Positions 44,656 to 54,285 of a stretch of 64,000 bases of DNA are shown here, one piece after another. Each line of letters opens with the position of its first letter. The stretch's first letter is position 1. The notes beneath the pieces were generated by a model. That model ran no database searches, was not told the origin of the DNA, and saw only the letters and a program-made list of their open reading frames with translations. Both the position numbers and the translations under genes were made by a program. Source of the DNA: an uncultured Poribacteria bacterium. Its GTDB lineage: Bacteria > Poribacteria > WGA-4E > WGA-3G. Location: NCBI GenBank assembly GCA_951812525.1, contig OX638316.1:62001-126000 (forward strand), written 5' to 3'.

Positions 44656-46092
44656 TTAGTTTCGCTTAGCGAAGAGTTCGAGCACTTTCAACTGCTCAAT
44701 AGCAGCAACGATCTGTGGGTCATGCTCCAGTTCGTCTTGGGAAGTCTTTGTAATCTGTGCGAGTGCGTATTTAATGCCGATATCACTAAGCACGATCTGT
44801 TCCTCACCGAGTGCGTCTGTCAAACGTTGGTAACTCCGTAGCAGTTTCATTGCTTGTCTGTCATCACGAGATGCATGAGATGCAGTGGCAAGTTGATTTA
44901 GGACATCATCTCCATTTTCCTCCACGAAAGTTTTGAGTTTCTCGTGATTTCGGAGTTTTAACTGCATCTGCTGCTCAGAACGGCTAAACGATGGTGATTC
45001 CACATCAGGAATGATGCCTATTTTGTCAATATCAACATCGTTCGGTGTATAGTAGCGTGCGACGGTTAGTTTCACAGCAGCCTTTGAATCCCTGAGCGGG
45101 AACACTCGTTGGACGGATGCTTTTCCGAAGGTTTTGTCTCCCATGACGAGTCCACGTCCGTGGTCTTTGATGGCACCTGCGACAATCTCAGAAGCACTTG
45201 CGCTACCGCCGTTAACGAGAACGATTAGTGGGAAGTCCTCCCTTTTTTCGCCTTTCGCCACAAAATCCTCTCGTGTCTCAATTCCCTGGCTGTAAACAAT
45301 AAGTTGACCGGGTCTGAGAAAATCGCTTGCGATATCAACGGCTGAAGAGAGCAATCCACCGGGGTTCAGACGGAGATCAAGGATGACACCACGGATACCG
45401 TGTTCCTTGAAGTCAACAAAGGCATTATCTACGTCATAAGCCGTTGTCTGAAGGAATTGATTAATTTTGATGTAGCCGATTTTATCTCCGATAATCTCGG
45501 TTTCCACACTGGGAATCCGGATCACTTCCCGCGTAATGGTAACCTCAATCGGTCGACTTTCGTTCTCGCGCATGATTGTGATGGAAACTTGCGTCCCCGG
45601 TTCACCGCGCAATAGCTCCACTGCCTCAGTCACGGTCATGACGGCTGTCGATTCGCCTTCAATGTGGCTGATGATGTCTCCATGCAGCACACCAGCCAAC
45701 GCAGCAGGACGATCCTTAAAGGGAGTAATTACAGTGAGCATATCTTCGCGAATACCGATTGTCATCCCCAGTCCGCCGTACTTACCTTGGTTCTGGGTCT
45801 GAAATTCGGTATAGTCTGGAATGAATTGACTGTATGGGTCTAATTTGCGAAGCATGCCGTTAATAGCACCCTCCATGAGTTCTTTGCTATCAGGTGCGTC
45901 GAGATGGGACTGTTTAACGTAAGCCAAGATCTGTGAGAAGAGGGCGAGGTTCTCGATGATTGTATCATCCGTTTCTTCCGAACTCCAACCGAGGGGTAGA
46001 AGTAGACAGATAAGGCATGCAGATACCAAGACACGCAAACAAGTTTTTGACGCGGCTTGCAGATTTTCAAAACTTGATATTAAATGTTTCAT
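44656..46092 (-). CDS. ctpA: C-terminal processing peptidase (S41 family)
   Basis: 478 residues. N-terminal membrane/signal segment ([19 protein letters not shown]), a PDZ domain at about 100-190 ([35 protein letters not shown]), then the S41 catalytic domain with [18 protein letters not shown]. The likely catalytic dyad is Ser299 in [10 protein letters not shown] and Lys324 in [10 protein letters not shown], 25 residues apart as in Prc and D1 protease. It cleaves C-termini of envelope proteins in the periplasm. GGAGGA precedes the ATG. The gene order ctp-mmsA has no obvious functional link. Confidence 0.93.
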   Translation of the reverse strand: MKHLISSFENLQAASKTCLRVLVSACLICLLLPLGWSSEETDDTIIENLALFSQILAYVKQSHLDAPDSKELMEGAINGMLRKLDPYSQFIPDYTEFQTQNQGKYGGLGMTIGIREDMLTVITPFKDRPAALAGVLHGDIISHIEGESTAVMTVTEAVELLRGEPGTQVSITIMRENESRPIEVTITREVIRIPSVETEIIGDKIGYIKINQFLQTTAYDVDNAFVDFKEHGIRGVILDLRLNPGGLLSSAVDIASDFLRPGQLIVYSQGIETREDFVAKGEKREDFPLIVLVNGGSASASEIVAGAIKDHGRGLVMGDKTFGKASVQRVFPLRDSKAAVKLTVARYYTPNDVDIDKIGIIPDVESPSFSRSEQQMQLKLRNHEKLKTFVEENGDDVLNQLATASHASRDDRQAMKLLRSYQRLTDALGEEQIVLSDIGIKYALAQITKTSQDELEHDPQIVAAIEQLKVLELFAKRN

Positions 46093-46201
46093 TTTTTATT
46101 TCCTCCGGCAGGTACGCTGTAAACACGTTTAAGAAGTGGACATCTTCAAAAGTCGTGTAGATGGCACGGCGCTTGCAAAGAAATGAGATTTGCATAAGTT
46201 C

Positions 46202-46684
46202 TTAGGGATAAAAATAGTTCCGCAGCCTCCTGATACTCGGAATACGAAAAGCGATAAAGGCAGCAGCTGTACAGTAAAGCAGGTCAATACGACTCAATCG
46301 GGACTGCATCAGTTCCCAAACGGAGTGTCCCTTAAATATGGTCGTGGCGATAGGCATCGCTTGTTCTAAGGATATGTTATTTTCTTGACGCAATTGTTCG
46401 GCGATCTGTGAGACAGCGTTCCACTGGACATCCAGATATTTTCCGATAAAGATGCCGAGTAGCGCAAAAAGCGCAGCGGCAGCACTGACGACGCGCCACA
46501 TTGTTCTGTCGTCGTGCGATAGGCTTCGACTGCTGGTGAGGAGTATGCCGACGCCAGTGAGTACACCGATACCGATAGCAATGAAACCGGCAGTGCGTCC
46601 TGTCCACTGGATATACTTTGCCCAAAGTACACCGCCTATCACTGTGCCGAGAAGTCCACCAAAGGGTGCTGTCAAAGCGTTCAT
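46202..46684 (-). CDS. Small membrane protein of unknown function, coupled to gatA
   Basis: 160 residues from ATG at 46684, which overlaps the gatA stop codon by one base (TAATG). The longer open frame upstream is gatA in another frame. Three to four hydrophobic segments are seen: TAPFGGLLGTVIGGVLWAKY, AGFIAIGIGVLTGVGILL, VSAAAALFALLGIFIGKY and a C-terminal IDLLYCTAAAFIAFRIP. Between the third and fourth lies a soluble stretch with many Gln/Glu. I do not recognise the family. The first segments recall small Gly-rich bacterial membrane proteins. Translational coupling to gatA may only reflect compact packing. Confidence 0.7.
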   Translation of the reverse strand: MNALTAPFGGLLGTVIGGVLWAKYIQWTGRTAGFIAIGIGVLTGVGILLTSSRSLSHDDRTMWRVVSAAAALFALLGIFIGKYLDVQWNAVSQIAEQLRQENNISLEQAMPIATTIFKGHSVWELMQSRLSRIDLLYCTAAAFIAFRIPSIRRLRNYFYP

Positions 46685-48165
46685 TATGAAGCCACTCCAT
46701 TCGTTCCAATTTGCGGTTTTTGCAGGTGATGCTCGGTATTCTGCTCGAAAGTATAGGCAACGCGTAGGACTTTCTCCTCTGCCATAGGTGCGCCGAGGAG
46801 TTGCAATCCGACTGGTAATCCACTTTGCACGAAGCCACAAGGAATAGAGATACCGGGTAACCCAGCGTGACTTGCCGGAGTCGTCATCACATCGGACAGA
46901 TACATTTGCAACGGATCCGCAGTCCGCTCACCTATTTTAAATGCGGGTGTAGGTGAGGTAGGCGTTGCGATAACGTCAACTTTTTCAAACGCTGCGTCAA
47001 AGTCAGATTTAATAAGAGTTCGCGCCTTTTGTGCTTTCTTATAATAGGCATCTTGATAACCCGCGCTCAGGGCAAAGGTCCCAATCATAATCCGACGCTT
47101 TACCTCTTCGCCAAAGGCTTGACTGCGGGTTTTTTTATACATCGTGATCAGATCTGCCGGATTCTCGTTTCGGTATCCGTAGCGAACGCCGTCGTATCTG
47201 GCGAGATTCGCACTCGCTTCGGCGGGAGCAATGATGTAGTATGTGGCGATCGCATATTCGGTGTGCGGCAAAGATATTTCTTCGACTGTTGCACCGAGTT
47301 GTTCAAGAACAGCGACAGCGGCATGTATCCTGTCTGCGATTTCCGGGTCTAAGTCAGGCGTGAAATATTCTTTCGGTATACCGATTTTCATGCCTTCTAC
47401 ATCGTTGATGAGATTCTGTGTGAAATCAGGGACAGGCACATCAACGGAGGTGGCATCCATGGCATCGCTTCCACAGATGGCGTTGAGCAGGAGTGCGCAA
47501 TCGGTGACATCCTTGGTAAACGGACCGATCTGATCGAGTGAAGAGGCGAACGCAACCAAACCGTAGCGAGAGACGCGTCCATACGTGGGTTTCATTCCAA
47601 CGACACCACAGAGTGCGGCGGGCTGGCGAATTGAACCGCCAGTGTCTGATCCGAGCGAACAGATAGCCGTATCCGCCGAGACGACTGCGGCAGATCCACC
47701 ACTGGAACCACCAGGGATAGTATCAAGGTCCCATGGGTTGTGCGTAATCTGATATGCGGAGTTCTCGGTAGACGACCCCATAGCGAATTCGTCCATATTC
47801 GTTTTACCGAGCATGACGACACCTTGTTCGTTGAGTTTGGTCATGACAGTCGCATCATAGGGCGGAACGAAGGTTTCGAGGATTTTAGAGGCACAGGTGG
47901 TACGCACACCTTTGGTGCATATTACATCTTTAATAGCGATCGGAATGCCAGCCAAAGGCGGCATATCATCCCCATTTTGAAACCCAGCATCGACAACGTG
48001 TGCCTGTTCTAAGGCGATGTCCTTCGTAAGTGTCAAGTAACCTTTGACGTACGGCTCGACGGCATTAATACGGGCATAGATAGATTCCGCCAGTTCCACA
48101 GCGGTAATCTCTCTGGCTTTGAGTTTTTCGTGTAGTGCGTGTGCTGTTAATTCGTAAAGCGACAT
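46684..48165 (-). CDS. gatA: Asp-tRNA(Asn)/Glu-tRNA(Gln) amidotransferase subunit A
   Basis: 493 residues. Amidase-signature enzyme that frees ammonia from glutamine for GatB. The Ser-Ser-Lys triad regions are [20 protein letters not shown] (Lys), [15 protein letters not shown] and [30 protein letters not shown] (cis-Ser and nucleophile Ser). The C-terminal [22 protein letters not shown] is typical of GatA. It lies 32 bp after gatC. gatB is not in the window, so the complex is encoded from at least two places. Confidence 0.96.
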   Translation of the reverse strand: MSLYELTAHALHEKLKAREITAVELAESIYARINAVEPYVKGYLTLTKDIALEQAHVVDAGFQNGDDMPPLAGIPIAIKDVICTKGVRTTCASKILETFVPPYDATVMTKLNEQGVVMLGKTNMDEFAMGSSTENSAYQITHNPWDLDTIPGGSSGGSAAVVSADTAICSLGSDTGGSIRQPAALCGVVGMKPTYGRVSRYGLVAFASSLDQIGPFTKDVTDCALLLNAICGSDAMDATSVDVPVPDFTQNLINDVEGMKIGIPKEYFTPDLDPEIADRIHAAVAVLEQLGATVEEISLPHTEYAIATYYIIAPAEASANLARYDGVRYGYRNENPADLITMYKKTRSQAFGEEVKRRIMIGTFALSAGYQDAYYKKAQKARTLIKSDFDAAFEKVDVIATPTSPTPAFKIGERTADPLQMYLSDVMTTPASHAGLPGISIPCGFVQSGLPVGLQLLGAPMAEEKVLRVAYTFEQNTEHHLQKPQIGTNGVAS

Positions 48166-48197
48166 TCCGTTATTCTCTTTCTTGGCGAAGTTTTGTG

Positions 48198-48530
48198 TTA
48201 GTGGCTGCGGTCAACCACTCTGGGTACACCGAAGTAGCCCTCTTCAGCTTCGGGTGCGTTCGCGAGGACATCTTCGCGCGGATAGGAGGGTTTGACGACA
48301 TCCGGCTTTGCGACATGACGGGCACCATCTTGAGAACCCATAATAACGACTTGGTGCGGATGGATGTGCGATGTGGGCGGCACATCATCTGTCTCGAGTT
48401 CATTCAGCTTACCGATATAGTCCAGAATTCGGGCAAGCTGCTCGGTGAAGTGCTGTGTTTCTTCGTCATTAAATTCAAGGCGTGCCAGATTTGCGACATG
48501 TTGGACGCCTTCTGTGGTAATCGTTGCCAT
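48198..48530 (-). CDS. gatC: Asp-tRNA(Asn)/Glu-tRNA(Gln) amidotransferase subunit C
   Basis: 110 residues. GatC wraps around GatA and GatB. The N-terminus [37 protein letters not shown] matches the family well, and the C-terminal part has the usual [34 protein letters not shown] segment. GGAGAC precedes the ATG. It follows the helicase gene by 21 bp on the same strand. Confidence 0.95.
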   Translation of the reverse strand: MATITTEGVQHVANLARLEFNDEETQHFTEQLARILDYIGKLNELETDDVPPTSHIHPHQVVIMGSQDGARHVAKPDVVKPSYPREDVLANAPEAEEGYFGVPRVVDRSH

Positions 48531-48551
48531 TTGTTGTATTTTGTCTCCTTA

Positions 48552-50789
48552 TTAATCGGACACCGGTAGTAGAGGTGTCATCGAAGCGGCAAGTTGCTTT
48601 GTGCCAGCACGAGCGAAACGAACCGTAACGTAAACATCTTGCCCTACCCCTTTAACCTTCGTTATCTTGCCTCTGCCGAATTTTGGGTGAAGAACAATCT
48701 GATCAACTGCGTAATCCAGCGATTCTTCTTCGGAAACGATCTCATACGTACCCGGTGTGTCTCGGAATGGGGATCGGTAGCGGTCAACGTGCCTGATGAG
48801 ATGCTCCGGGATTTCGGAGATAAAACGAGATGGGGTGCGATATTCTCTCTCTCGAAATGTTCTCCGCGAACTTGCATGCGAGAGATATAGCTGCTCCATT
48901 GTGCGCGTGATCCCGACGTAACAGAGCCGACGTTCCTCTTCTAACTCTGCTTGGGTATCAAGAGAACGTTGATGCGGTAGATAGCCCTCTTCCATACCGA
49001 CGATGAAAACAAAGGGGAATTCCAATCCCTTCGCACTGTGCAAGGTCATCAATGTCACCATATCGGTGCTGTCGGTCTCCATAGTATCTATATCTGCGGT
49101 GAGTGCCACGTTCTCCAAATAATCCGATAGGCTCGGCTCGACTTCGTTGTGTTCATATTCGATAACGGCGTTAATGAGTTCCTCAATGTTTTCGACGCGA
49201 TTCTGCGCTTCAATGCTATTTTCCGCCTCCAAATTCTTGAGATAGCCGGTCACCTTTAAAACATAGTCGAGTGCATCGGCAGGCATAGCGGTGGCATCGA
49301 AGTCATCAAAGATTTTGACGAAACGCCGGACTTTCGCCTGAAGGCCGCGGTTAATTGTAGAAATTTCATCAACGCGTTGAACAGCATCAAAAAGTGTTAT
49401 GTTCTCGCTAACCGAAAAATCAATGAGTCGTTGAAGTGTTGTACTTCCGATGCCGCGACTCGGTACGTTTATGATACGTCGAAGGCTCATGGAATCGCTT
49501 GGATTGCACATTACACGGAGATAGGCAAGGAGATCTTTAATTTCCATCCGATCGTAGAAGCCGACCCCACCGACAATCTGATACGGGATGTTTGCGGTTC
49601 GGAATGCTTCCTCAAATATCCGGGATTGGGCATTGGTTCGATAAAAGACGGCAAAGTCTTTGTAATCCACGCCCTCGGCATGCCAATCCTCAATTTGTGT
49701 CCCGACGTAACCCGCCTCGTCGTTTTCGTCCATTGCCTCATAGCAGGTGACAAGTTCACCGAGATCATTTTCTGTCCAAAGTTTTTTCGCTTTCCGCGCT
49801 CTATTGTTGTGGACAACACCCCATGCGGCATCCAAAATGTTTTGTGTGGAACGATAGTTCTGCTCCAGACGGAGGACACGGGTGTTGGGATAATCCTTCT
49901 CAAAATCGAGGATATTCTTGATGTCGGCACCGCGAAAAGCATAGATAGATTGGTCATCATCGCCGACGACACAGATATTTTGTTTTTCTCCAGTTAACAA
50001 ATGTACTAATTCATACTGACATCGATTGGTATCCTGATACTCATCAACGAGGATATACTCGAACTTGTCCTGATAGTATTGGCGTATATTTGGGTCTTGA
50101 TTCAAGAGATCGACCGTGAAGAGGAGCAAGTCGTCAAAATCAAGAGCATTGTTCAGGCGTAGCCCGTCCTGATAAAGTGCGTAAACCTCGGCGACGATTC
50201 TTTCAAAATAGCCCTCCGCCATTCTCTGGTATGTCTGCGGCGGGATAGACTCATTTTTGGCGCGGCTGATGTGGCTGAGGATCGCGCGTGGATTGTACTG
50301 CTTGTCACTATAGTTGAGCTGTCGAAGAACATCCTTGACCAACGTGGCTTGTTCACCTGTATCGAAGATGGTAAAGTCGCGTGTATAGACGTGATCCGTG
50401 GATCGGGACACGTTTCCAGACCCAGCAGGCGTGCCCAATTTTTCAATATCTCGGCGAAGTATACGCGCACAGGTCGAATGGAAGGTTGCTACCCAGAGTT
50501 CATGGCTAACGCTGTCTTCCACGAGTGTATCCAACCGCTGCTTCATCTCTTTTGCTGCCTTGTTCGTAAAGGTCACAGCGAGGATACGGAAAGGGGAAAC
50601 ACGGTGGTGTTTAATGAGGTAAGCGATGCGGTGTGTGATGACGCGCGTTTTGCCGCTGCCTGCGCCGGACAAGATGAGGAGGGGTCCGTCGGTATGCTGG
50701 ACTGCTTGGCGTTGGACATCATTTAATGATCTTAACAGGTTATCGGTCAAAGCTTGCCTCTTGTCGTGTAGTTTCAAAGTAGTAGGCAC
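48552..50789 (-). CDS. pcrA: UvrD/PcrA-type DNA helicase (superfamily 1)
   Basis: 745 residues if GTG 50789 is the start. A TTG at 50750 with AAGAGG six bases upstream is a good alternative and loses only 13 residues before the conserved LRSLNDVQRQAV. Motif I is LSGAGSGKTRVITHR, motif II VDEYQDTNRCQYELV, motif III VVGDDDQSIYAFRGADI, motif V TLHSAKGLEFPFVFIVG, motif VI EERRLCYVGITR. The C-terminus is a Tudor-like domain (VLHPKFGRGKITKVKG) as in PcrA. It unwinds DNA in repair and replication restart. uvrA lies 500 bp upstream on the same strand. Confidence 0.94.
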   Translation of the reverse strand: MPTTLKLHDKRQALTDNLLRSLNDVQRQAVQHTDGPLLILSGAGSGKTRVITHRIAYLIKHHRVSPFRILAVTFTNKAAKEMKQRLDTLVEDSVSHELWVATFHSTCARILRRDIEKLGTPAGSGNVSRSTDHVYTRDFTIFDTGEQATLVKDVLRQLNYSDKQYNPRAILSHISRAKNESIPPQTYQRMAEGYFERIVAEVYALYQDGLRLNNALDFDDLLLFTVDLLNQDPNIRQYYQDKFEYILVDEYQDTNRCQYELVHLLTGEKQNICVVGDDDQSIYAFRGADIKNILDFEKDYPNTRVLRLEQNYRSTQNILDAAWGVVHNNRARKAKKLWTENDLGELVTCYEAMDENDEAGYVGTQIEDWHAEGVDYKDFAVFYRTNAQSRIFEEAFRTANIPYQIVGGVGFYDRMEIKDLLAYLRVMCNPSDSMSLRRIINVPSRGIGSTTLQRLIDFSVSENITLFDAVQRVDEISTINRGLQAKVRRFVKIFDDFDATAMPADALDYVLKVTGYLKNLEAENSIEAQNRVENIEELINAVIEYEHNEVEPSLSDYLENVALTADIDTMETDSTDMVTLMTLHSAKGLEFPFVFIVGMEEGYLPHQRSLDTQAELEEERRLCYVGITRTMEQLYLSHASSRRTFREREYRTPSRFISEIPEHLIRHVDRYRSPFRDTPGTYEIVSEEESLDYAVDQIVLHPKFGRGKITKVKGVGQDVYVTVRFARAGTKQLAASMTPLLPVSD

Positions 50790-51047
50790 ACGCCGGTGTG
50801 CCGTAACAGACTTGCAAGCAGCCGGTAGAGTGCCCTAACTTTATGCTATAAAGTATACACGATTTGGGATTATTTTTGCAAGATGAATAATTTAATGGCT
50901 ATTAGCAGTCAGCAGTCGGCAGTCAGTTGTCTGAATCAGGATTCGCAGGATTATTGTATCTTGTTGGTTTCGCAGCTACTTAGGAAATTCAAGTGCCGTG
51001 AAAACGCGAAGTTTTCGGTGTCAAATATGGATGGTTTTCATGTCCGC
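50790..51047. other. Repeat-filled gap upstream of the helicase gene
   Basis: 258 bp. It contains AGCAGTCAGCAGTCGGCAGTC-like direct repeats, a CTGAATCAGGATTCGCAGGATT-like repeat, and most of a MITE-like element. No gene is supported. Confidence 0.6.
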
Positions 51048-51061
51048 TCAACCCAACCTGC
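50963..51061. repeat. MITE-like element, second copy
   Basis: Left end GTTGGTTTCGCAG, core GTGAAAACGCGAAGTTTT, right end CGCTCAACCCAACCTGCG. It matches the element at 42000-42102. Its right end forms the last codons and stop of the HicB fragment at 51048. Confidence 0.7.
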
Positions 51062-51215
51062 GCAATGGTCCTTTAGATGCGAGTTCTCTCAATGCCCCAT
51101 CCGGTGTATCTGAAAATGCCGATATATTGGGCATCTCGACGAAATGGGCTAAGTAATCACCCTCCTCGTCAAGGAATACGTTCACATTGAATCCATCGAA
51201 TATATCTTTGTTCAT
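51048..51215 (-). CDS. HicB-like antitoxin, shortened by a repeat element
   Basis: 55 residues from ATG at 51215, with AGAGGA upstream. The protein reads as the N-terminal HicB fold: FNVNVFLDEEGDYLAHFVEM (strand, turn, D-E-E-G-D-Y), then PNISAFSDTPDGALRELAS, the usual S-x-G-D-T-x-x-E-A-L position. The helix then breaks off, and the last four residues and stop codon come from the end of the MITE-like element. Full HicB proteins usually have 70 or more residues and often a C-terminal DNA-binding part. No hicA toxin is near, and a broken GCACTCC repeat flanks the other side. Most likely an orphan remnant. Confidence 0.7.
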   Translation of the reverse strand: MNKDIFDGFNVNVFLDEEGDYLAHFVEMPNISAFSDTPDGALRELASKGPLRRLG

Positions 51216-51295
51216 TCCGTGTCCTCTTGTCGCAACCTATCTCTGCGCTGCATAGCACTCCGATCTCTGCAAAGAATAGGAGCTTGAAACGCGCA

Positions 51296-54166
51296 TCAGG
51301 TAAGGTATTCCTTTAAGAATTGCCCGGTGTAAGAGGATTTGACTTTGGCTATTTCTTCTGGGGTGCCTTGTGCTAAAACCTCTCCACCTTTATGTCCACC
51401 CTCTGGACCGAGGTCGATGACATAGTCGGCGGTTTTGATGACATCGAGATGATGTTCAATCACAAGGACAGTGTGTCCACTGTCGACAAGGCGGTTGAGG
51501 CTGTCTAGGAGCTTCTGAACATCTGCTATGTGCAGCCCTGTCGTAGGCTCATCTAAGATATAGAGATTGTGCTTGCCTCGCTTGATTTTACCCAGCTCGC
51601 TTGCCAACTTTATCCGTTGTGCTTCACCACCAGAGAGGATAGTGGCAGGATGCCCAATTTGGAGATACCCCATACCCAGCTGATTGAGGACGTTTAGTTT
51701 GTGATGGATTAACCGTTGATCGGCAAAGAACTCAACGCCTTCCTCAATTGACATCTTAAGGATTTCGGAGATATTTCTACCGTTGTAGGTAACATCGAGT
51801 GTGTCCTCATTGTAGCGTGCGCCTTTACAGGTCGGACAGACGACCTCAACATCCGGCATAAAATGGAGCTGGGTGGTAATAGTGCCTTCACCGTGGCATT
51901 CTTCACACCGTCCGCCTTTGACATTGAAACTAAATCGGGAAGCGGTGTATCCCCTCGCCTCCGATAGCGGTGTGCTGGCGAAGAGTTTGCGGATGTTGTC
52001 GTAAAATCCGATATAAGTCGCAGGATTAGAACGTGGCGAACGCCCTATAGGGGACTGATCTATGCTGATAACATTACTTATGTGTTCGTGTCCCTCCAAT
52101 TCATCATGTGCTCCATAAAGGATTCGACTGTCGTGATAGAGGGCATAAAGCTTCTTGTAGAGGATCTCGTTGACGAGGGTGCTTTTGCCAGAACCAGAAG
52201 CTCCGGTAATACAGATAAATACACCGAGCGGAATATCAACGTCGATACTTCTGAGATTGTTTGCTTTGGCACCGGTGATGCTTAGGAATTTTCCGTTCAA
52301 GTCGCGACGCTGCTCAGGTAGCAAAATCTCTCGTTTTCCGCTCATATAGAGGCCTGTCCAAGATTCGGTGCAGTCAAGAATCGTTTTAAGATCACCTTGG
52401 ACGACGATATGTCCACCGTGGATACCGGGTCCGGGTCCGAGTTCGATAATGTGATCAGCAGCGCGAATTGTGCTTTCATCGTGCTCAATAACGATGACAG
52501 TGTTGCCGATGTCCCGCAATTTTCGCATGGTCTCTATCATCTTAACATTGTCCTTTGGATGCAAACCGATGCTGGGTTCATCAAGGACGTAGAGCATGCC
52601 CATTAATCCGGAACCGATCTGTGTAGAGAGACGGATGCGTTGGGATTCGCCTCCAGAGAGTGTGGCGGAGCGGCGATTAAGGTTCAGATAGTCGAGTCCG
52701 ATACCGAGGAGGAGGTTAATCCGAACGACGAGTTCATTGATGACCCGTTCGCCAGCCTCTCGCTGCTTTTCTGGAATACCTGTGATACTCAGCAAGAAAT
52801 CCCGCAATTCTTCAAAGTGTAACTCACCTACATCGTGGATCGTCTGGTCTTTAATAGTTACGAGGAGGCGTTGTCGTTTGAGCTTCGCCCCATCACAATC
52901 AGGACAGGTATGCTCGACCATTACTTTTCGGAGATACTCTTCCATCCCGGAATGCGCTTCTCCGCGTTTTCGGTAGTGTCGATAGTGTCTGTCAATACGA
53001 GTGGCGATTCCGTCAAAACGGATTTTTCTACCGAGATGGCGTTTCTCGACGGGTCGTGCGCCTTCGGGTTGTCGGATAGGAAATTCTTCGCCGCGTGTGC
53101 CGTGATAGAGAATATCAACAATTTCCTCCGGTAAGTCAGCAAAAGGCATGTCGAGGTCAAAATCATAGTGTGCGGCGAGACTGTACATCGTCCGACCGTC
53201 CCATCTGTCGGGATCATAGTTGAACGCTTGATGGACAAATGCGCCCTCAGCAATGCTGCGGCTCTTGTCAGGGACAAGCAAGTTTGGATGTACCTGTAAG
53301 TAAGTACCGAGTCCAGAACAGGTTACACATGCTCCGGTCGGTTCGTTAAAGGTAAAGTGGTGCGCTCCCAGTTCAGCCATGAGTACGCCGTGTTTCGGGC
53401 ATCCGAAACCTTCCAAGAGTTCTATGGCGTCTGCCCCGGCATCCTCTGGGAACTTGACATCAAAACGCATGAAGCCTTCGCCTACCAGCATTGTGTGTTC
53501 AAGTGAAGCGAGTACTTGTTTGTCAATATCTTTTTTGATAAATAATTTGTCAACGATGACTTGGATGTCGTACTCCAGATCTGGATCAAGCTCGATTTCT
53601 TCGCTGATGTCGTGTTCAATGCCGTCAATTCTGACATGTCTGCACCCTTTTGTACGAATATCGTCGAAGAGGTAGTCATAATCTTCACCGTAGATTTTAA
53701 AGACGGGGGCGTGAATCTCAACCTCGGAGCCTTCTGGCAAAGCGAGGAGTCGCTCCAGTATCTGATGGTGAGATCGAATCGGAATCACGGTTTCACAGTA
53801 AGGACAGTGGGCGACTCCGATGGTTGAAAAGAGCATACGGAGGTAGTCTTGCAGATCGGTCATTGTGCCGACGGTGGAGCGCGGGTTCATGGTGACGGTT
53901 TTTTGTTCAATAGAAACAACAGGCGACAACCCATCAATGAAATCGACATCTGGCTTTTTGAGTTGGGTGATAAAGCGTTTGGCGTACGTGGACATCGATT
54001 CAAGGAATCGGCGCTGCCCCTCGGCGTAGACGGTATCAAATGCTAATGAAGATTTACCGGAACCGCTGATTCCCGTGACGACGACGAGTTGGTTCCGTGG
54101 AATCTCCACTTCAACGTTTTGTAGATTATTTTCTCGTGCGCCTTTAACAGCGACAGTCTGTCTCAT
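51296..54166 (-). CDS. uvrA: Excinuclease ABC subunit A
   Basis: 956 residues, normal length. UvrA is the damage-sensing ATPase of nucleotide excision repair. First ABC half: [22 protein letters not shown]. Signature [18 protein letters not shown] and [16 protein letters not shown]. Second half: [32 protein letters not shown] and [12 protein letters not shown]. Zinc modules CPYC-x-HH region, CPDC and CEECHGEG-x-CPTCKG are present. [18 protein letters not shown] separates the halves. It lies upstream of the HicB remnant and the helicase. Confidence 0.98.
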   Translation of the reverse strand: MRQTVAVKGARENNLQNVEVEIPRNQLVVVTGISGSGKSSLAFDTVYAEGQRRFLESMSTYAKRFITQLKKPDVDFIDGLSPVVSIEQKTVTMNPRSTVGTMTDLQDYLRMLFSTIGVAHCPYCETVIPIRSHHQILERLLALPEGSEVEIHAPVFKIYGEDYDYLFDDIRTKGCRHVRIDGIEHDISEEIELDPDLEYDIQVIVDKLFIKKDIDKQVLASLEHTMLVGEGFMRFDVKFPEDAGADAIELLEGFGCPKHGVLMAELGAHHFTFNEPTGACVTCSGLGTYLQVHPNLLVPDKSRSIAEGAFVHQAFNYDPDRWDGRTMYSLAAHYDFDLDMPFADLPEEIVDILYHGTRGEEFPIRQPEGARPVEKRHLGRKIRFDGIATRIDRHYRHYRKRGEAHSGMEEYLRKVMVEHTCPDCDGAKLKRQRLLVTIKDQTIHDVGELHFEELRDFLLSITGIPEKQREAGERVINELVVRINLLLGIGLDYLNLNRRSATLSGGESQRIRLSTQIGSGLMGMLYVLDEPSIGLHPKDNVKMIETMRKLRDIGNTVIVIEHDESTIRAADHIIELGPGPGIHGGHIVVQGDLKTILDCTESWTGLYMSGKREILLPEQRRDLNGKFLSITGAKANNLRSIDVDIPLGVFICITGASGSGKSTLVNEILYKKLYALYHDSRILYGAHDELEGHEHISNVISIDQSPIGRSPRSNPATYIGFYDNIRKLFASTPLSEARGYTASRFSFNVKGGRCEECHGEGTITTQLHFMPDVEVVCPTCKGARYNEDTLDVTYNGRNISEILKMSIEEGVEFFADQRLIHHKLNVLNQLGMGYLQIGHPATILSGGEAQRIKLASELGKIKRGKHNLYILDEPTTGLHIADVQKLLDSLNRLVDSGHTVLVIEHHLDVIKTADYVIDLGPEGGHKGGEVLAQGTPEEIAKVKSSYTGQFLKEYLT

Positions 54167-54208
54167 TTATGTCTCCTACAATTGGGTGGTCAGCTATCAG
54201 CAGTCAGC

Positions 54209-54236
54209 AGTCGGGAATCGGAGTTCCCTCCTACAG
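54209..54236. repeat. Dispersed palindrome, GGGAA/TTCCC with CCTCCTACAG
   Basis: AGTCGGGAATCGGAGTTCCC then TCCTACAG. It sits in the gap between uvrA and the nucleotidyltransferase-like gene, after CAGCAGTCAGCAG direct repeats. The stem pairs differ from the 12.8-kb copies in a compensating way. Confidence 0.8.
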
Positions 54237-54285
54237 ATGGAAATCGTCATTTGATTTGAAGTATTGTTATAGTAATTTAACGTTA

